NCBI RefSeq assembly: GCF_947500695.1
Contig: NZ_CANMSS010000016.1
Coordinates: 19,072-83,071, forward strand
DNA length: 64,000 nt
Source: an uncultured Pseudoteredinibacter sp.
GTDB lineage: Bacteria; Pseudomonadota; Gammaproteobacteria; Pseudomonadales; Cellvibrionaceae
Direction: 5' to 3'
Numbering within the stretch: the first letter of the stretch is position 1; every line of letters begins with the position of its first letter. This document shows, piece after piece, positions 60,979-64,000 of this stretch. Position numbers and translations under genes: made by a program. The notes beneath the pieces were generated by a model. It was not told the origin of the DNA and ran no database searches. It saw only the letters and a list, made by a program, of their open reading frames with translations.

Positions 60979-62201
60979 TGAGGCGCGTAGTAGTCACAGG
61001 CATGGCCGGAATTAGCCCAATAGGGAACGATTGGGGCACCATTGCAAGCAATCTAAAATCCGGCAGCACCGGCATTCAAGTTATGGAGGACTGGGGAAAA
61101 TATAACGGTCTCGAAACTCGCCTCGGAGGCCCCTGCGATTTTAACAGGCCCAAACACTATAGCCGCAAGGACGTTCGCAGTATGGGGCGTGTAGCTATTA
61201 TGGCCACACGAGCCACTGAACTGGCCTTGGAAAACGCACAACTTCTTAATCACCCCCATATTTCTGACGGTAGCACAGGTATCGCTTATGGCTCCTCTGC
61301 TGGCACACCGAGTGCTATGGGGGATTTTGGAAACATGCTTTTAAACCATAGTACAGATGGCTTAAATGCAACGAGCTATATCAAAATGATGGCTCACACC
61401 GCAGCCGTTAACATTGGTGTGTTTTTCGGCGTGAAAGGACGGGTCATAACCACATCGAGCGCCTGCACATCAGGAAGCCAAGGCATTGGATATGCCTACG
61501 AAAGCATTAAATACGGGCAGCAAGATATTATGATAGCAGGAGGCGCAGAAGAACTTTGCGCAACTGAAGCGGCGGTATTCGACACGCTTTATGCTACTAG
61601 CACCAAAAATGACTCTCCAACACGGACACCCTCACCCTTCGATGCGAATCGTGATGGGTTGGTTATTGGTGAAGGTGCTTGCACCCTTATCCTGGAAGAA
61701 TACGAGCACGCAAAAGACCGAGGCGCGAAAATATTCGCCGAAGTTGTTGGCTTCGGAACCAATTCTGATGGAAATCATGTGACACAACCATCACCTGAAA
61801 CGATGGCAAATGCAATGCAAAGAGCCCTTCAAGATGGACACCTATCCACAGAAGAGATTAGCTATATTAGTGCACACGGCACGGCCACTGACCGCGGCGA
61901 TATTGCTGAAAGCCATGCTACCGCTCAAATATTTGGCTCAAAAACAGCTATTAGCGCCTTTAAAAGCTTTACCGGTCACACCCTAGGGGCCTGTGGAGCG
62001 CTTGAAGCCTGGGTATCCATAAACATGATGAACGAAGGCTGGGTACACCCAACTGCCAATCTCCACAATATCGACCCCGAATGCGCACAGCTAGACTATA
62101 TAACCGGCTCTATTCGCGAACTAGACTGCAATTATGTAATGAGCAACAACTTCGCTTTCGGAGGTATTAACACCTCTTTGATCTTCAAACGATATATCTA
62201 G
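60978..62201 (+). CDS. apeR: Beta-ketoacyl-ACP synthase ApeR (FabF-like)
   Basis: From the ATG at 60978 the enzyme has 407 residues; a longer frame from 60906 lies in apeQ. The triad is C163 in TTSSACTSGSQG, His in SAHGTATDRGD and His in FTGHTLGACGALE. In characterised clusters this second ketosynthase is thought to start or support elongation alongside ApeO/ApeC. It is the last gene of the operon and is followed by a hairpin. Confidence 0.92.
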   Translation: MRRVVVTGMAGISPIGNDWGTIASNLKSGSTGIQVMEDWGKYNGLETRLGGPCDFNRPKHYSRKDVRSMGRVAIMATRATELALENAQLLNHPHISDGSTGIAYGSSAGTPSAMGDFGNMLLNHSTDGLNATSYIKMMAHTAAVNIGVFFGVKGRVITTSSACTSGSQGIGYAYESIKYGQQDIMIAGGAEELCATEAAVFDTLYATSTKNDSPTRTPSPFDANRDGLVIGEGACTLILEEYEHAKDRGAKIFAEVVGFGTNSDGNHVTQPSPETMANAMQRALQDGHLSTEEISYISAHGTATDRGDIAESHATAQIFGSKTAISAFKSFTGHTLGACGALEAWVSINMMNEGWVHPTANLHNIDPECAQLDYITGSIRELDCNYVMSNNFAFGGINTSLIFKRYI

Positions 62202-62209
62202 CAAATATT

Positions 62210-62240
62210 CCGTACAAAACTTACATTAAGTTTTGTACGG
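62210..62240. terminator. Hairpin at the end of the aryl polyene operon
   Basis: A perfect 13-base stem (ccgtacaaaactt and its complement) with the loop acatt lies nine bases after the apeR stop, between convergent genes. A short T run is inside the right arm, so it is a plausible but imperfect terminator. Confidence 0.6.
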
Positions 62241-62256
62241 CCATTGATTCTCGGGG

Positions 62257-62700
62257 TTAAAAAACAACTTCAACTGTTTCGCCATCAGACACTCTACACT
62301 CGCCAATACCACCATCCTCTATCCCCCATCGAGCAGAGGCAAACTGAAACTGGCATTTCATATTCCGACCACGATCACCTAACAATAGAGCTTTAGCAGA
62401 AGACGAACGTTGAGTTGAATCACCCAAAACCCACACATCATCACGCGACGACTCACCGATACGGATTTCATCGCCCTCACTAACTTCCGATGCTTGAATA
62501 AACTTGCCTTCGAATCTCTCACCACTAGGCATTGTTAAAGATAACTTACCATCACTATCCATGAAGCCTTGCTGATACTCCATGCGCACAACTTCACCGC
62601 CACTCACACCCTCGATAACACCAGTAGATTCACAGGCACTTAAACCCAAAACTGCAATGGAAAGTAGAACAGAATTGTTAAAAAAATTAGATTTGAACAT
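62257..62700 (-). CDS. Small lipoprotein of unknown function
   Basis: The 147-residue protein has a signal sequence ending in the lipobox LSAC (Cys at about 23). The mature part is beta-rich (KLSLTMPSGERFEGKFIQA) and ends with KCQFQFASARWGIEDGGIGE and CRVSDGETVEVVF, a pattern seen in small envelope lipoproteins where a polar polymer-like barrel is expected. The two late cysteines may form a disulfide. It is placed after the CsgG-like gene on the same strand but separated by a strong terminator. No function is assigned. Confidence 0.7.
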   Translation of the reverse strand: MFKSNFFNNSVLLSIAVLGLSACESTGVIEGVSGGEVVRMEYQQGFMDSDGKLSLTMPSGERFEGKFIQASEVSEGDEIRIGESSRDDVWVLGDSTQRSSSAKALLLGDRGRNMKCQFQFASARWGIEDGGIGECRVSDGETVEVVF

Positions 62701-62829
62701 TATTTTTCCTCCGAATAAAAACTGTATTCTGGAGGCGCGCCTTAAACTTTCACTTAACTCAATGTTAACGCTTTATTAACAGCCCAAATAAATACCAAGG
62801 TGGTGCTCCGTAACATATAGAAACTGCAG

Positions 62830-62866
62830 GCACAAAAAAGCCGGCACTTTGCCGGCTTTTTTGTGC
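62830..62866 (-). terminator. Terminator after the CsgG-like gene
   Basis: A perfect 16-base stem (gcacaaaaaagccggc and its complement) with a five-base loop lies 10 bases after the stop codon and has T runs in both directions. Confidence 0.88.
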
Positions 62867-62876
62867 AAGTTGACTA

Positions 62877-63683
62877 TTACTGACCAACTTTCAGCTTGCC
62901 ACCTTTACCCAAGCCACCTTTAACTGTTTGGGCCTTGTAGTTGCGTAAAGCTTTAACCATATTGTTGTAAGAATCCGCAAAAGACGCAGCGATGATCTTG
63001 CCCTCTGGAGTATTGGTAAAACCACCAGCACCACCTACAGCACCAGCAAAGAATCCTCCAAACAGGTTAAAGTCGTAGTTTTTGGCGTTGCCGACCGCTG
63101 CTGAGATTTGCACACCTGAGCGATTATCAATTAGCAATAGAGTCGTTGACGCCTCATTCTTTTTAAGGCCGCCAGCGATTACACCGACAGTTGAACCTAA
63201 AACCCCACCCAGTAGGCCGCCTACGCCACCAGTACCTTTCGCCGAAAACTGGATTGAAGGGTTCATAGTGTAATCAGCAGCAACCATTTGACCTTTACCA
63301 AAGTTACTACCTGAACGCATTTCGCCGGAATTCATCAGCTCGCGCTCGGTATTCATGGCCTGCATAGCTCGTCCCCGCTCAACAACTACAAAGCAGTTTG
63401 ACTGCTGAATCATGGTGCGAATAACAGGAATAGTACTACCCAACTGAGGATAGCGTGAGGCATAAACATTCCACCAAGGAAGTGTGCGGTCCTCAAATAC
63501 CGACATCGTGCCAAGCGGCTCAGAGCAACTTTCTAGTGCGGTATTTTTATTTTCCGTGTTTGCACCACCGGCCGCACCAGAGACTGTGTTGCCGCCGGCA
63601 TTACCCATCGTTGGCATCGTTCCATTACATGCGGCCAAGCTTAGCGCCGCCGCACTCATTGCAACTGTCAGTAATTTTTTCAT
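62877..63683 (-). CDS. CsgG/HfaB-like outer membrane lipoprotein
   Basis: The 268-residue protein has a lipobox LAAC (Cys at about 19), a Gly/Asn-rich linker and a CsgG-like domain: RTMIQQSNCFVVVERGRAMQ, MNTERELMNSGEMRSGS, MVAADYTMNPSIQFSA and ASTTLLLIDNRSGVQISAAV. A glycine-rich middle (GGVGGLLGGVLGSTVGVIAGG) and a FGGFFAGAVGGAGGF segment are typical. CsgG makes the curli secretion pore, but relatives like this occur without curli genes and may act as envelope or peptidoglycan-enzyme regulators. No curli gene is seen here. Confidence 0.83.
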   Translation of the reverse strand: MKKLLTVAMSAAALSLAACNGTMPTMGNAGGNTVSGAAGGANTENKNTALESCSEPLGTMSVFEDRTLPWWNVYASRYPQLGSTIPVIRTMIQQSNCFVVVERGRAMQAMNTERELMNSGEMRSGSNFGKGQMVAADYTMNPSIQFSAKGTGGVGGLLGGVLGSTVGVIAGGLKKNEASTTLLLIDNRSGVQISAAVGNAKNYDFNLFGGFFAGAVGGAGGFTNTPEGKIIAASFADSYNNMVKALRNYKAQTVKGGLGKGGKLKVGQ

Positions 63684-63795
63684 AATTCCTGTTTATACCC
63701 CATATTAGAATGTTCTGGTGAAAGTGAGTCTAATTTAGCTTTCATTAAAAAACCATACAAAATAGCTACTTTTAGTGATAAGTAGCCTGTTATTA

Positions 63796-63809
63796 CGTTA
63801 AATTTAACG
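63796..63809. promoter_or_regulatory. Perfect palindrome CGTTAAATTTAACG
   Basis: This 14-base palindrome lies about 112 bases upstream of the CsgG-like gene. Its TTAA-rich core resembles the GGTTAAWTTAACC sites elsewhere in the window, but the outer bases differ. It may be an operator. Confidence 0.3.
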
Positions 63810-63863
63810 AATTAAAAATAGCTTATTCCTGAGTCACTTCAATAACATTAAGTTACGAGCATA

Positions 63864-63889
63864 AAAAACCGGGGCAAGCCCCGGTTTTT
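63864..63889 (-). terminator. Terminator of tuf
   Basis: A perfect 12-base stem (aaaaaccggggc and its complement) with a two-base loop lies 24 bases after the tuf stop codon. It shows that the tuf transcript ends here instead of continuing into rpsJ. Confidence 0.88.
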
Positions 63890-63913
63890 AGATTTTGAAA
63901 ATCGAGTTAACGA

Positions 63914-64000
63914 TTAGTCAAGAATCTTAGATACAACACCAGCACCAACGGTACGGCCACCTTCACGAATCGCGAAGCGTAGACCTTCGTCCATGGCGAT
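63914..64000 (-). CDS. tuf: Elongation factor Tu, C-terminal end (runs off the window)
   Basis: The last 28 residues are visible: IAMDEGLRFAIREGGRTVGA, then GVVSKILD and TAA. This is the conserved end of the third EF-Tu domain. EF-Tu brings aminoacyl-tRNA to the ribosome. The gene points left, in the same direction as rpsJ and the S10 operon, as expected if both once belonged to one str-S10 cluster. Confidence 0.95.
   Translation of the reverse strand: MAMDEGLRFAIREGGRTVGAGVVSKILD

Noticed and set aside
46190..62201. A flexirubin or dialkylresorcinol cluster
   Set aside because: The DarA/DarB-type condensing enzymes needed for the resorcinol part are missing.
62877..63683. Calling the gene csgG of a curli system
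   Set aside because: No curli subunit or accessory gene is in the window, and the glycine-rich architecture is common in CsgG relatives with other roles.
39061..63913. An integrative mobile element
   Set aside because: No integrase, transposase, tRNA target or flanking direct repeats were seen; the block may still be foreign in origin, but no mobility genes remain.

Overview
The window is a piece of a gammaproteobacterial chromosome, probably from a marine, flagellated relative of the Cellvibrionales/Alteromonadales. This rests on the gene order of a complete S10-spc-alpha ribosomal cluster, PomA/PomB-type (sodium-type) flagellar stators, a second elongation factor G of the Vibrio/Shewanella EF-G2 kind, a FecI/FecR/TonB receptor system and an aryl polyene pigment cluster. 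The genus is inferred, not shown.

Layout. 1-7.6 kb: a truncated PAS sensor, a CheY-like regulator with a CheX-type phosphatase fused to MshEN-like repeats, two secreted surface proteins and an orphan HAMP-GAF sensor. 7.7-10.4 kb: a glutathionyl-hydroquinone reductase / LysR / pirin operon that mirrors the E. coli yqjG-yhaJ-yhaK order. 10.5-11.2 kb: a REP-like palindrome and the tmRNA gene (ssrA), whose 3' end is repeated in inverted orientation across its terminator. 11.3-14.5 kb: DsbA, a PilZ protein and pomAB. 14.7-19.8 kb: xseB-ispA-dxs (isoprenoid precursors) and an ABC-2 exporter. 19.9-25 kb: a MarR-like regulator, a luciferase-like monooxygenase, a DUF819 membrane protein and a chemoreceptor. 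25.2-39.1 kb: 28 genes of the S10, spc and alpha operons on the minus strand, from rpsJ to rplQ, with a recognisable sigma-70 promoter before rpsJ.

39.3-63.7 kb is accessory. It holds FecI/FecR/TonB receptor genes, EF-G2, an aryl polyene (APE) cluster of 18 plus-strand genes with a divergent phosphopantetheinyl transferase and a small partner gene, and two lipoprotein genes. The 3' end of tuf then appears at the right edge, pointing left toward rpsJ. In many gammaproteobacteria tuf directly precedes rpsJ, so this block of about 25 kb seems to sit inside a broken str-S10 super-operon.

The APE genes form a type II polyketide system. ApeH activates an aryl acid; the ApeE/ApeF carrier proteins are charged by the phosphopantetheinyl transferase; ApeO/ApeC and ApeR condense; ApeQ reduces; ApeI/ApeP dehydrate. 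The acyltransferases, glycosyltransferase, thioesterase, LolA-like carrier, MMPL exporter and lipoprotein attach or move the product to the outer membrane. A flavin enzyme with the halogenase WxWxIP motif sits inside the operon and suggests a halogenated, possibly brominated, pigment. No CRISPR array, rRNA, canonical tRNA or transposase gene was seen.
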